A stretch of DNA of 64,000 bases. It comes from Maribacter sp. ACAM166 (GTDB lineage Bacteria; Bacteroidota; Bacteroidia; Flavobacteriales; Flavobacteriaceae). Each line of letters begins with the position of its first letter. Within the stretch, counting starts at the first letter, position 1. The stretch covers positions 62,001 to 126,000 of the forward strand of contig NZ_VAUW01000002.1 in NCBI RefSeq assembly GCF_005771495.1, read 5' to 3'. The notes under the pieces were generated by a model, which saw only the letters and a list, made by a program, of their open reading frames with translations, made no database searches and was not told the origin of the DNA. A program made the position numbers and the translations under genes. Shown one piece after another: positions 1 through 9,089 of the stretch.

Positions 1-1679
1 TAAGTGACAATATCAACGCATTCTGGAGAACAGGCTTAGATTTCTATACAGAACGTAACGAAATAGGTCAAAACAAAGGTGGAGCGGAAGGCTACATTCA
101 AGGTAGGTACGAAACGTTTGATAATAAAAACACTATTTGGGATCATACGGTACAAATAAATGGTATGTGGCAATTATCTGAAAAGTTAGACATGAACGTC
201 AACTTAGGTGCTACCTCTAGAAGAACAGAATTTTCTAGACAAGGGGTCACGAGTGATCAACAGTCTATATTCAATGTTTTTAAACATTATAATTTTGCTA
301 CACAAGCACCTATTCAATTTGATCAAGTTCAAAACATTATGGGGGTTTATGCCCAAGCAGAATTTGGATATGATAATTTTGCATATTTAACATTGGCTGC
401 AAGAAATGATTGGGTTTCCAATTTTATTGAAAATTCAATAACGTACCCTTCTGCGAGTTTATCTATATTACCTACCGCTCTTATCGACGGTTTACAATCG
501 CAAAACGGACTTAATTTCTTGAAATTAAGAGCTGGTTACGGTACCTCTGCAGGTTTCTTCGGCGGTTACCCAGTAGCGAATACTGCGACGTTAGATACTA
601 GAGAATTTTTGAAAGACGGTACGTTAGTTTCCTCAATTACTGTGGATGATGAATTGGCAAATCCAGGTCTTAGCCCAGAATTGTTACGAGAAATTGAATT
701 TGGTTTAGAGACAAGATTATTCGGAAACAGAGTATCCCTAGATCTTTCAGTCTATAAGAAAACTACAACCGATTTAATTTCAGAACAACCATTAGATCCA
801 TCATCTGGGTATACTACAACAGTTACCAATATTGGTGAGGTTCAAGTGAGAGGTATTGAAGCTGATTTAGGGGTGACCTTATTTCGTAACGATAACCCAG
901 GAGGTTTCAACTGGAATTTAAACTCAAACTTTACTGCTGATGAATCTACCGTTATTGATTTAGGTCAAGACACAGATAACATTAACATAGGTGGCTTATT
1001 CTCTGACCTTTCAAACTTTGCTGTACCAAATAGACCTTTTGGTGTCATTCTTGGTAGTAGAGTGTTAAGAGATGATAATGGTAACCGAGTAGTTGCCAGT
1101 ACAGGTAGTTTTGTTGAAGAAAATGGTTTATTTGAAATCGGTGATCCTAATGCCGATTGGAGACTTAACGTAAGTAATGGATTTTCCTTTAAAAACTTCT
1201 CATTCAACTTTGACATCTCCTACAGACATGGTGGTGATGTATACTCGAACACTATTTCTGCACTTGTAGGTAGAGGTTTAACGACAGACACGCAAGATCG
1301 TGTATCTACGTTTATCTTACCAGGTGTTAAAGCAGATGGTTCTGTAAATGACATTCAAATCAACAACTCTGATTATTATTTCAGTAACGTTGCTTTTGGA
1401 CCTAGTGAATTACAGGTATATGATGGGAGTACACTTCGTTTAAGAGAACTTAGATTAGGATACTCTGTACCAAGCAAATCACTTGAGCAAACCCCATTCG
1501 GATCATTAAGCTTTACATTGAGTGGACAAAACCTTTGGTTTAAAGGTCTCAATACACCTGATGGAATTAATTTTGATCCAGAAAATCTTGGAGTTGGTGT
1601 AGGTAATGCCTTAGGGTTTGACTTTATCAACAGTCCAGGTTCTGTACGATACGGTATGTCAGTAAAAGCAACATTCTAA
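1..1679 (+). CDS. SusC/RagA-type TonB-dependent outer-membrane transporter, C-terminal part
   Basis: The reading frame is open from the first bases of the window (phase from base 3), so this is a 5'-truncated gene with about 559 residues visible. They form the C-terminal beta-barrel of a SusC/RagA-family receptor: alternating amphipathic strands, GFNWNLNSNFT- and FSFNFDISYRHGGD-like strand pairs, and an end on a strand finishing in Phe (SVKATF), as expected for BAM recognition. The TonB box, plug and most of the barrel lie outside. In the family the barrel is capped by a SusD lipoprotein and imports oligosaccharides or other large nutrients with TonB energy. The SusD gene starts 11 bases downstream, which supports the call. 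The substrate cannot be told, because no glycoside hydrolase is adjacent. Confidence 0.9.
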   Translation, partial: SDNINAFWRTGLDFYTERNEIGQNKGGAEGYIQGRYETFDNKNTIWDHTVQINGMWQLSEKLDMNVNLGATSRRTEFSRQGVTSDQQSIFNVFKHYNFATQAPIQFDQVQNIMGVYAQAEFGYDNFAYLTLAARNDWVSNFIENSITYPSASLSILPTALIDGLQSQNGLNFLKLRAGYGTSAGFFGGYPVANTATLDTREFLKDGTLVSSITVDDELANPGLSPELLREIEFGLETRLFGNRVSLDLSVYKKTTTDLISEQPLDPSSGYTTTVTNIGEVQVRGIEADLGVTLFRNDNPGGFNWNLNSNFTADESTVIDLGQDTDNINIGGLFSDLSNFAVPNRPFGVILGSRVLRDDNGNRVVASTGSFVEENGLFEIGDPNADWRLNVSNGFSFKNFSFNFDISYRHGGDVYSNTISALVGRGLTTDTQDRVSTFILPGVKADGSVNDIQINNSDYYFSNVAFGPSELQVYDGSTLRLRELRLGYSVPSKSLEQTPFGSLSFTLSGQNLWFKGLNTPDGINFDPENLGVGVGNALGFDFINSPGSVRYGMSVKATF

Positions 1680-1690
1680 AAAATAAAAAA

Positions 1691-3382
1691 ATGAAAATAT
1701 TTATTAAAAACGTAGTTCTAACATTATTCTCCGCAGGGCTTGTCCTTTCGTGTGAGACTACTGAACTGAATTTGATTACTGACCCAAATGCGGTTAGTCC
1801 AGAGCAAGCAACACCAGACTTTTATCTGAATCGTGTGCAAGAAGAATTCGCTCGATTCAATGATGCCTTTGGCACCAATGGATCTGAATTAACTAGAATG
1901 GAAAGCATGCAAACTCGTTTGTATCAGCAAGCATACTCCCCAGCGGGACAAGATGCAGAATGGCAATTTGCTTATTCTTCCATGTTAACGGATATCGGAG
2001 CAATGAATGTATTGGCAACAGATGCTAATTTCAAACGTCATATTGGTATGGGTCAGGTAATGGAAGCCTTTACCATTGTTACTTTGGTAGATTTTTATGG
2101 AGACGTTCCTTATTCTGAAGCTATTGGAGGTATTGAGAATTTAAACCCTGCTGTAGATAGTGGTGCTTCAATTTACGAAGCCGCACTTGGCCTATTAGAC
2201 GCAGCAAAAGTCAACTTCACAACTACCGATAACGCAGCAGATCCTGATAATGATTATTATTATGCAGGAGATTGGGATACTTGGGTAAAACTAGCGAATT
2301 CCATAAAATTAAAAATCTACGCTCAAAGTAGATTGGTAGATGCAGGAGCAGTTGGCGCATTTAATGCTATTATTACGGGTGGTAACTACATTACTTCTGT
2401 TGACGAGGATTTTCAATTTTCTTGGGGAACCAATGTGGTAAATCCAGATTCCAGACATCCTAACTATATAGACAACTATACACCACAAGGTTCAGATGAC
2501 TACATGAGTCATTGGATGATGAATTACATGGATAATTCTAAAGTTGACAATGGTGATGCTACTTACGAAGGTAGTGACCCAAGAATTAGATACTATTATT
2601 ACAGACAAGCCGAAACTACACCAGGTGCTGTAGATTCAGATGGTCCTAATCAACAAAATCTTTCTTGTAGTGTAGAACCTGCACCTCCACATTACGTGAC
2701 TGGTGGATTCACATTCTGCTACCTACCAAATGGGTACTGGGGAAGAGACCATGGTGATGACGATGGTACACCTCCAGATGGCCAGTTAAAAACTACATAC
2801 GGAGTTTATCCTGCAGGTGGTGAATTTGATGACAGTACGTTTGAATCAGTCGATTTAGGTACTGGTGCCGGTGGAGCTGGTATCATGCCAATATTCTTGG
2901 CACAAACCGTTGACTTCCTAAGAGCAGAAATTGCGTATGCCAGTAACGATGCTGCTGGGGCAAAGATATTTTTAACTAGTGGAATTCAAAAGTCAATGGA
3001 TAAAACGTTAGCCTTCGGAGAATTAGATGCCGATGCCGATTTATCACTTGCTCCATCAGATGATGATGTAGCTGATTATATTGCTGAAGTTGACGCACTT
3101 TACGATGCTGCGGTTGGTGATGAAAAACTTAACTTAATTGCTAAGGAATTCTTCGTTTCATTATTTGGTAATGGAATAGATGCCTATAACTTCTATAGAA
3201 GAACGGGGTATCCAAATGATTTACAACCAAATAGAGAACCTAATCCAGGTGCTTTCATGAGATCATTCCTTTATCCGTCAGTTTATGCGAATAATAACAG
3301 CAATGTGACACAAAAGGAAACGGTTACAGTTAAAGTTTTCTGGGACAATAACCCTGATGCTGGATTTCCACTATCAAACTAA
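1691..3382 (+). CDS. SusD/RagB-like outer-membrane lipoprotein (SusD-like_2 type)
   Basis: A 563-residue lipoprotein with a short signal peptide and lipobox VLSC (Cys21). The mature start (LNLITDPNAVSPEQATPDFY) and the TPR-like helices in the first 250 residues match the SusD-like_2 branch of SusD/RagB proteins, which cover the SusC barrel and bind the substrate at the cell surface. The long central part rich in Asp, Tyr and Gly (about residues 260-400) would hold the binding loops. The C-terminal FNGNGIDAYNFYRRTGYP-type segment is typical of the family. It follows the SusC gene by 11 bases and is followed 11 bases later by another lipoprotein gene, so the three are probably one operon. The ligand is unknown. 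Confidence 0.9.
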   Translation: MKIFIKNVVLTLFSAGLVLSCETTELNLITDPNAVSPEQATPDFYLNRVQEEFARFNDAFGTNGSELTRMESMQTRLYQQAYSPAGQDAEWQFAYSSMLTDIGAMNVLATDANFKRHIGMGQVMEAFTIVTLVDFYGDVPYSEAIGGIENLNPAVDSGASIYEAALGLLDAAKVNFTTTDNAADPDNDYYYAGDWDTWVKLANSIKLKIYAQSRLVDAGAVGAFNAIITGGNYITSVDEDFQFSWGTNVVNPDSRHPNYIDNYTPQGSDDYMSHWMMNYMDNSKVDNGDATYEGSDPRIRYYYYRQAETTPGAVDSDGPNQQNLSCSVEPAPPHYVTGGFTFCYLPNGYWGRDHGDDDGTPPDGQLKTTYGVYPAGGEFDDSTFESVDLGTGAGGAGIMPIFLAQTVDFLRAEIAYASNDAAGAKIFLTSGIQKSMDKTLAFGELDADADLSLAPSDDDVADYIAEVDALYDAAVGDEKLNLIAKEFFVSLFGNGIDAYNFYRRTGYPNDLQPNREPNPGAFMRSFLYPSVYANNNSNVTQKETVTVKVFWDNNPDAGFPLSN

Positions 3383-3393
3383 AATAAACAAAG

Positions 3394-4275
3394 ATGAAAA
3401 GATATATTAAGAACATAATGTTACTTTCGTTGGTAGCCACAGGCTTTATAGCCTGTGAGTCCAGCAATAAAGCGATTAATGATGTCTTCGACACAGTAAC
3501 TCGTGGGGCTGTTTTTAGAGCTACGACACCAACTGCAGACATAGCAGCACAATCACTAAGTTTCTCAGACCCTTCTTCTTCATTCTCAACTACGTTTGAA
3601 GTTGAAGACAATGCACAAGGAGCTCTTTTACAAGACGTACAAGTGTATAGCTCTTTTACAAGTGCTGCTGACCCTGATTCTTCTGTAGCAGAAGTTTTGA
3701 TAACAACGCTACCTGCATCAGCTTTCTCACCGAATGCTGATGAATTACCAAGCATTACTGTTGCATACACATTAGGTGAGCTAGCAGCAGCTTCTGGTTT
3801 AACAGCAAGTGACTATACTGGTGGGGATTCCTTTATCATAAGATATGTATTAAATCTTACTGATGGAAGAGCATTTTCAAATGGAAACCTAAATAATACT
3901 GTATCTGGTGGATCTTACTTTAGATCACCGTTTCAATATACTATACCATTAGTTTGCCCACCGATTGTCCCAACAGCTGGGGAATGGACGTTAGCTCTAC
4001 AAGACTCTTATGGAGATTCTTGGAATGGTGCGTCGTTAGATGTTATTATTGATGGTACATCTACCAATTATACTCATGATGGTGGTGCCGAAACAACTTT
4101 TGCATTCGATGTGCCCGCTGGTACGGAATCTATTCAAATAGTACATAACACTGGTTCGTATGATGAGGAGAATTCTTTCCAAGTAGTATCTGCCAATGGC
4201 GAAACAGTTCTAGATTTAGGACCTTCTCCAGCAAAAGGAAACTTGTTTGATTTCTGTTTACCATTGAATTTATAA
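3394..4275 (+). CDS. SusCD-associated surface lipoprotein, function unknown
   Basis: A 293-residue lipoprotein (lipobox FIAC, Cys21) encoded directly after the SusD-like gene and before a strong terminator, so it is the last gene of the SusCD operon. The N-terminal two thirds look like beta-sandwich material without a motif I can name. From about residue 190 there is a distinct domain starting CPPIVPTAGEWTLALQDSYG and carrying a DSYGDSWNGASLDV motif. Such DSxGDxWNG segments occur as small beta-rich modules in secreted proteins of Bacteroidota. Two Cys residues bracket this module and could form a disulphide. Third lipoproteins of Sus-type operons often help bind the substrate at the surface; that role is inferred from position only. 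Confidence 0.7.
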   Translation: MKRYIKNIMLLSLVATGFIACESSNKAINDVFDTVTRGAVFRATTPTADIAAQSLSFSDPSSSFSTTFEVEDNAQGALLQDVQVYSSFTSAADPDSSVAEVLITTLPASAFSPNADELPSITVAYTLGELAAASGLTASDYTGGDSFIIRYVLNLTDGRAFSNGNLNNTVSGGSYFRSPFQYTIPLVCPPIVPTAGEWTLALQDSYGDSWNGASLDVIIDGTSTNYTHDGGAETTFAFDVPAGTESIQIVHNTGSYDEENSFQVVSANGETVLDLGPSPAKGNLFDFCLPLNL

Positions 4276-4295
4276 CATAAGATTGATTTAATTAT

Positions 4296-4328
4296 AAAAA
4301 GGGTGTAAACATAGTTTACACCCTTTTT
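4296..4328 (+). terminator. Intrinsic terminator closing the SusCD operon
   Basis: A perfect 10-bp stem GGGTGTAAAC/GTTTACACCC with an ATA loop, extended by five A-T pairs on each side, so the right arm ends in a T run. It lies 20 bases after the stop of the third operon gene. The A-rich left flank would let it work on the other strand too, but no gene converges on it. Confidence 0.85.
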
Positions 4329-4464
4329 CATTTTGTACGTAAGCAATTGAAAACCTTTTATTATATTCAATATATTACTTATTTCAATCAACAATTAAAA
4401 TAAGTATCAGGTATGAAATTTGCCTATACATTATAAATACCACTACATTTTTCAAAAAAAGCAA

Positions 4465-5868
4465 ATGAACCGCTATCTACTTTTACTCTTTGTAATACTT
4501 ATCTTCTCCTGTAAAAACAGTTCAGAAAAAACACCTAGTACCTCCGATAATGCCAATACCCCAACGATAAAAAATACGCCTGCCAAAATAGAAATCAACG
4601 GTGGCCTGTATTTTCCAAAAAATTTTTCTGCTATTGTTGTTGTAGATAGTATTGGACCCTCAAGACATATAGCAGTAAACACTAATGGTGATATCTATGC
4701 CAAATTAAGGGTGCCAACCGGCACCAACGGTAATATGGCCTTGCGTGATACGACAGGAAATGGTGCTGCTGACATTATACAAAGATTTGGCGATTATCCA
4801 AACGACGGCACTTTTGCAACTGAGATGCGCATACATAATGAATATCTCTATTTTAGTTCAGAACAAGTTATTTACAGACAGAAACTATCCCCTACTAATT
4901 TAATCCCCGAAGGCAAACCTGAAGTCATCTTAACCGATTATTTCCCAAAAAGATGGCATAATGCTAAATCTTTGGCATTTGATAATCATGGCGGAATGTA
5001 CGTCACCTTTAGTGCTCCAACCAACGCATGTGAAGACCCAAATTCAGTAGGGCAAATTAAAGGCTTAAACCCGTGTCCTGGGGTTGAAGTTCTTGGCAGT
5101 ATATGGAAATTTGATGAGAATAAATTAAATCAGTCGCAACAAGATGGAACACTATATGCTACCGGTGTGCGAAGTATGGTAGCCATTTCATGGAATGATG
5201 AGGACAATAGTTTGTATGGTGTACAACATGGCCGTGATTATTTACATAACCATGCTCCACAATACTATAGTAAATGGGATCAAGCGGTGCTACCCGCTGA
5301 AGAATTTATGAAAATTGAAGAAGGTGATAATTTTGGCTGGCCCTATAGTTATTATGATCACTTTAAAAGTAAAAAACTTCTAGCCCCCGAATATGGTGGC
5401 GATGGACAAAAAGAAGCTACAGCATATAAAAAACCCATAATGGGTCTTCCTGCACATTGGGCCCCTAATGATTTATTATTTTATAAAGGCGATGCATTCC
5501 CAGAACGATATAAAAGAGGCGCATTCATTGCCTTTCACGGCTCTATGAATAGGGCACCTTACCCACAAGCCGGATACATTGTAGCATTTATTCCATTTAA
5601 AGATGGAAAACCAACTGGTAAATGGGAAGTATTTGCTGATGGTTTTGCAGGCGTAAACACCATTGTTACAATGCCTGACGCAAAATATAGACCTATGGGT
5701 CTGGCAGAGGGTAGTGATGGTTCCCTTTACATTTCAGAATCAAAACAAGGTAAAATTTGGCGCGTAAAATTCAGTGGGAATAAAGAAGCATTTGGAGACG
5801 AACAACTTTTAGAAATGAAGAGTCGAAAATCAAAATCTTATCTTAAAACGCCAGAAGAATTAAATTAA
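4465..5868 (+). CDS. Sorbosone/glucose-dehydrogenase-like beta-propeller lipoprotein
   Basis: A 467-residue lipoprotein. The frame is open back to a TTG at 4420, but the ATG at 4465 starts a clean lipoprotein signal (MNRYLLLLFVILIFSC, Cys16), so I use it. The mature protein has the six-bladed propeller features of the PQQ-dependent glucose/sorbosone dehydrogenase family: GVRSMVAISWN, YGVQHGRDYL, EEGDNFGWPYSYYD, an AHWAPNDLLFY segment, and a last blade ending GSDGSLYISESKQGKIWRV. Members oxidise sugars or aldoses outside the cytoplasm using PQQ. Whether this one binds PQQ cannot be read from the sequence, and no pqq biosynthesis gene is in the window. It stands alone between a terminator and the next lipoprotein gene. 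Confidence 0.8.
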   Translation: MNRYLLLLFVILIFSCKNSSEKTPSTSDNANTPTIKNTPAKIEINGGLYFPKNFSAIVVVDSIGPSRHIAVNTNGDIYAKLRVPTGTNGNMALRDTTGNGAADIIQRFGDYPNDGTFATEMRIHNEYLYFSSEQVIYRQKLSPTNLIPEGKPEVILTDYFPKRWHNAKSLAFDNHGGMYVTFSAPTNACEDPNSVGQIKGLNPCPGVEVLGSIWKFDENKLNQSQQDGTLYATGVRSMVAISWNDEDNSLYGVQHGRDYLHNHAPQYYSKWDQAVLPAEEFMKIEEGDNFGWPYSYYDHFKSKKLLAPEYGGDGQKEATAYKKPIMGLPAHWAPNDLLFYKGDAFPERYKRGAFIAFHGSMNRAPYPQAGYIVAFIPFKDGKPTGKWEVFADGFAGVNTIVTMPDAKYRPMGLAEGSDGSLYISESKQGKIWRVKFSGNKEAFGDEQLLEMKSRKSKSYLKTPEELN

Positions 5869-5987
5869 TATTAAAATCAAACTTTAATTTCTTGTGAATT
5901 TATAGGTTATACTATGAAGAAAACAATCAACTTTTCTTGTCATTATGTAATATATTAAAATAGCTTTAGAAAATTAAATGACCCCTT

Positions 5988-7343
5988 ATGATACGCATAA
6001 ATACAATAATTATCAAAAATATAGTCTTTAGTCTATTCATTCTACTGTTATTTTCGTGCTCTAACGATAAGGATGAACTAACGGTAATTCCCGGAGAAGA
6101 AATAGAGAACGAAGAGGAAATAGAGAACGAGGAGGAAATAGAAGAAACCGTTAAAGACACTGTAGAAACAACGATTGGAGAACTAGGAACGGTAACTTTT
6201 TACAACAAAAAGCTTGTTGAAGACCATTACATTCTAGTAAATGATGCCGCAGCTAATAGAGTATATTTAATGGATAAAAATGCTAATAACGTTTATGAAT
6301 GGCCATTAGGCGACCGAAAAATTGGCAATGATGTTCTTTTGTTGGAAGATGGTACGTTGCTCGCTTCTCTTCAAGCTGACAACCCTGAAATACAGTTTGG
6401 TGGTTTTGGAGGTAAAATTCAATTTATAAAAAAGGATGGAGAAGCGTTATGGGACTTTAACTATTCTAATACCGAGCATAGGTCTCACCACGACGTTGAA
6501 CTTCTGCCAAACGGCCATGTATTGGCCATTGCTTGGGAGAAAATGACGCAAGAAGAAGCACTTGCCAATGGCTCTATGCTAGATACAGCTATTTACCCAG
6601 AATCGATTATAGAAATTAACCCTACCACAGACACAATAGTGTGGGAATGGCATGCTAAAGACCATTTAGTTCAAGATTTTGATGAAAGCAAATTGAATTT
6701 CGGAAGTATCGAAGAAAATCCACAGTTAATACATTTAAATTATGTGGATGCGTTAAACGGAAACATTATGCATGCAAATGGTATAGGATATGATAGTATA
6801 AATGATTTAATATATCTCAGTGTAAATTTCTATAGTGAAGTTTGGGTCATAGACCATTCAACAACTACAGAAAATTCTGCCACCCATGCTGGCGGAAACT
6901 TTGGTAAAGGAGGTGATTTAATCTACAGATTTGGGAATCCGTCTACTCAGAATGATGCTAGTTCAGAACGCCTATTCGTAAATAATCACTATCCGAATTT
7001 ATTTGAGCCAGGTAAGATGCTGATATATACCAATGGAGGCAACCTTGAGCAATCTACTGTTTATGAACTTAAACTTCCAACAGCACTCACACAACAAGCA
7101 ATTCCAGAAGCTTCCGCTCCAGAAATTCTATGGAGCTTTACTGATTCAGAATTATATGCTCCAAAAGTTTCAGGTGCCGTAAGGCTACCCAATGGAAACA
7201 CCTTGATTACTGAAGGTGATTTTGGTCTTTGGGAAGTAACCCAACAAGGAGAAGTAGTATGGAAGTTCTCAGCACAAGGGTTCTTTTGGCGAGCCTATCA
7301 TTATGCCAAAGATGATCCAGCTATTATAGCCTTAGATCTTTAA
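5988..7343 (+). CDS. Arylsulfotransferase-like (ASST family) lipoprotein
   Basis: A 451-residue lipoprotein (lipobox LFSC, Cys24). After the Cys comes an acidic stalk made of a repeated EEIENE unit (about residues 36-54). The rest is a WD-like propeller with the features of aryl-sulfate sulfotransferases of the ASST/Arylsulfotran_2 type: HHDVELLPNGHVLAIAWE, the ESIIEINPTTDTIVWEWHAKDH strand pair, NYVDALNGNIMHANGIGYD, GDLIYRFGNP, and a final SGAVRLPNGNTLITEGDFG. Enterobacterial ASST moves sulfate between phenols in the periplasm; many bacteroidetal relatives have no assigned substrate. It probably sits on the membrane surface with the preceding lipoprotein, but 119 bases separate them. Function beyond the fold is inference. 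Confidence 0.75.
   Translation: MIRINTIIIKNIVFSLFILLLFSCSNDKDELTVIPGEEIENEEEIENEEEIEETVKDTVETTIGELGTVTFYNKKLVEDHYILVNDAAANRVYLMDKNANNVYEWPLGDRKIGNDVLLLEDGTLLASLQADNPEIQFGGFGGKIQFIKKDGEALWDFNYSNTEHRSHHDVELLPNGHVLAIAWEKMTQEEALANGSMLDTAIYPESIIEINPTTDTIVWEWHAKDHLVQDFDESKLNFGSIEENPQLIHLNYVDALNGNIMHANGIGYDSINDLIYLSVNFYSEVWVIDHSTTTENSATHAGGNFGKGGDLIYRFGNPSTQNDASSERLFVNNHYPNLFEPGKMLIYTNGGNLEQSTVYELKLPTALTQQAIPEASAPEILWSFTDSELYAPKVSGAVRLPNGNTLITEGDFGLWEVTQQGEVVWKFSAQGFFWRAYHYAKDDPAIIALDL
6099..6146 (+). repeat. 18-bp in-frame tandem repeat coding for an acidic stalk
   Basis: Two copies of an 18-base unit, GAAATAGAGAACGARGAG, plus a 12-base partial third copy, coding for EIENEE. Unit length is a multiple of three, so copy-number changes alter stalk length, not the frame. 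Confidence 0.85.
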
Positions 7344-7420
7344 TTTGCAACAATTCTTACATCTAAAAACAAAAAATCAATCCATACCAATTAAATGCCT
7401 TTTAAAAATTAAGATTTACA

Positions 7421-7449
7421 ACCGCTCAACAATTGTTGAGCGGTTTTTA
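7421..7449 (+). terminator. Intrinsic terminator after the arylsulfotransferase-like gene
   Basis: A perfect 24-base palindrome (ACCGCTCAACAA and its complement) followed by TTTTAT. It lies between the ASST-like gene and rlmB, and ends 15 bases before the rlmB start codon. Confidence 0.8.
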
Positions 7450-7463
7450 TTTACCTTTACCTC

Positions 7464-8201
7464 ATGGAAAAAACCACTCAGATTTACGGATTAAGAGCCA
7501 TTATAGAAGCCGTTAACTCAAACGAAGAGATAGATAAGGTCTTCCTTCAAAAAGGTCTTAAAGGTGAGCTTATGAAAGATTTGGAAAGTCTTTTGCGACG
7601 TAATGAGATCAACCTGGTGTATGTGCCTGTTGAAAAATTAAATCGGCTAACAAAAAGTAACCATCAAGGTGCGGTTGCCAACATCTCCCCTATTGCATTT
7701 CATACGCTAGAAGAATTAGTGGATAAATCAAGTCAAAAAGAAGGTCCTGCTTTATTTTTATTATTGGATCAACTGTCTGATGTTCGAAATTTTGGCGCTA
7801 TTATTAGAACGGCCGAATGTACCGGTGTTGATGGTATTATTGTTCAAAAGAAAGGTGCCGCTCCCGTAACGGCCGACACCATTAAAACATCGGCTGGTGC
7901 AGCATACAAAGTACCAATTGCCAAAGTAGACCACTTAAAAGACGCTGTTTTTTACCTACAAGCATCAGGAATTAAAATAGTTTCAGCGACCGAAAAGACC
8001 AAAGACTCGGTCTATGATGTTTCTTTTAAAGAATCAATTGCGATAGTGATGGGTGCTGAAGACCGTGGAATTTCACCTTCCATTCTAAAAGCTTCTGATT
8101 ATTGCGCTAAACTACCCTTACTAGGCGAGATTGAATCTCTTAATGTATCTGTAGCCTGTGCTGTATTTTTATACGAAGCAGTTCGCCAACGAACACAATA
8201 A
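7464..8201 (+). CDS. rlmB: 23S rRNA (guanosine-2'-O-)-methyltransferase, RlmB/TrmH type
   Basis: A 245-residue SPOUT methyltransferase with the usual N-terminal substrate-binding domain (about residues 1-80) and C-terminal knotted domain. Motif 1 is LSDVRNFGAIIRTAE (N and R conserved), motif 2 IVMGAEDRGIS, motif 3 LGEIESLNVSVACAVFLYE. These fit RlmB, which methylates the ribose of G2251 in the peptidyl-transferase P loop. Other TrmH-family members share these motifs, so the exact target is inferred from length and overall resemblance. It is a single gene after a terminator, and converges with the rhomboid gene 6 bases downstream. Confidence 0.88.
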   Translation: MEKTTQIYGLRAIIEAVNSNEEIDKVFLQKGLKGELMKDLESLLRRNEINLVYVPVEKLNRLTKSNHQGAVANISPIAFHTLEELVDKSSQKEGPALFLLLDQLSDVRNFGAIIRTAECTGVDGIIVQKKGAAPVTADTIKTSAGAAYKVPIAKVDHLKDAVFYLQASGIKIVSATEKTKDSVYDVSFKESIAIVMGAEDRGISPSILKASDYCAKLPLLGEIESLNVSVACAVFLYEAVRQRTQ

Positions 8202-8207
8202 CTATTA

Positions 8208-8951
8208 TTATTCAGTTTTATCGTTTGGGGGCGCTGACCTGTATATATAATTTATTTTAAAATCATCTTCGTAGGTCTCCTCCTCGGCAGGTAATTCCCT
8301 AAAATTACCTGCCTCATCGAAATGCTTTAAAAATACATCATCTTCCTCCTTAAAATCATCTAGCTCCCATTCATATTTCTTTGGTTTTGGAACTTTCGCT
8401 TTGATTATACTTGCCAAAAGTAATCCAGTAAAAAAACCAGCTAAATGACCCTCCCAAGATATTCCTTCCTCCACGGGGAAAATATACCAAAGTAAACTCC
8501 CATACACAAAGACAACAATCAATGATAAGGCGATAAGTCTAAAATAGGAACTAAATATCCCCTTGAAAAAGATAAAACTTGCCAAAACATAAATTAGACC
8601 ACTTGCCCCAATATGATACGAAGTACGGCCAATACACCACGTTAGAAAACCAGAAATTAAAATGCCATATATCAAAATACGCCAGGCAACATCCCTATAA
8701 AAATACCAAAGGGCAGAAAAAAGTATTCCTAGCGGAATGGTATTATTATATAAATGTTCAAGCGAGCCATGTATAAAAGGGCTTAAAAACACCCCTTTAA
8801 GACCAGAAAGGGTTCGAGGCATCACTCCCAACGTATTAAAATTTACCCCAAGAATAAGTTCTAACCAATAAACTGCCCATATCAATATCATCGCCAACAG
8901 CGGAATTATGATGGTTTTATTGGAAAATTTAAAATGTCCCATTTCTGACAT
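8208..8951 (-). CDS. Rhomboid family intramembrane serine protease
   Basis: A 247-residue integral membrane protein with about six hydrophobic segments. It carries the rhomboid hallmarks: HGSLEHLYNNTIPL in the second helix, the nucleophile in GASG (Ser117), and the catalytic His in WEGHLAGFFTG (His169). Rhomboids cut transmembrane substrates within the bilayer; the substrate here is unknown. A charged cytoplasmic tail of about 60 residues rich in Glu and Asp follows the last helix. The start at Met1 is uncertain, since Met4 (8942) would also serve. It is transcribed divergently from rarA. Confidence 0.9.
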   Translation of the reverse strand: MSEMGHFKFSNKTIIIPLLAMILIWAVYWLELILGVNFNTLGVMPRTLSGLKGVFLSPFIHGSLEHLYNNTIPLGILFSALWYFYRDVAWRILIYGILISGFLTWCIGRTSYHIGASGLIYVLASFIFFKGIFSSYFRLIALSLIVVFVYGSLLWYIFPVEEGISWEGHLAGFFTGLLLASIIKAKVPKPKKYEWELDDFKEEDDVFLKHFDEAGNFRELPAEEETYEDDFKINYIYRSAPPNDKTE

Positions 8952-9077
8952 GAACTTACATTTTAAATGAAATTTGCAATTATGAATCCAAATTACTTAA
9001 ACTGGTCAAATTGTCATTATACGCTTTAAAGTTATTGATTCGCTAACGAAGTAGTATCTACTCTTTTAAGTTTATCA

Positions 9078-9085
9078 TACTTTTG
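9078..9085 (+). promoter_or_regulatory. Candidate Bacteroidota -7 box for rarA
   Basis: TACTTTTG matches the TAnnTTTG consensus exactly and ends 5 bases before the rarA ATG, so the transcript would be nearly leaderless. No convincing -33 TTTG is found at the usual distance, so the call is weak. Confidence 0.35.
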
Positions 9086-9089
9086 TACT

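Noticed and set aside
4420..4464. TTG-initiated extension of the sorbosone-dehydrogenase-like protein
   Set aside because: The extension would place polar residues before a clean lipoprotein signal that begins at the ATG at 4465.
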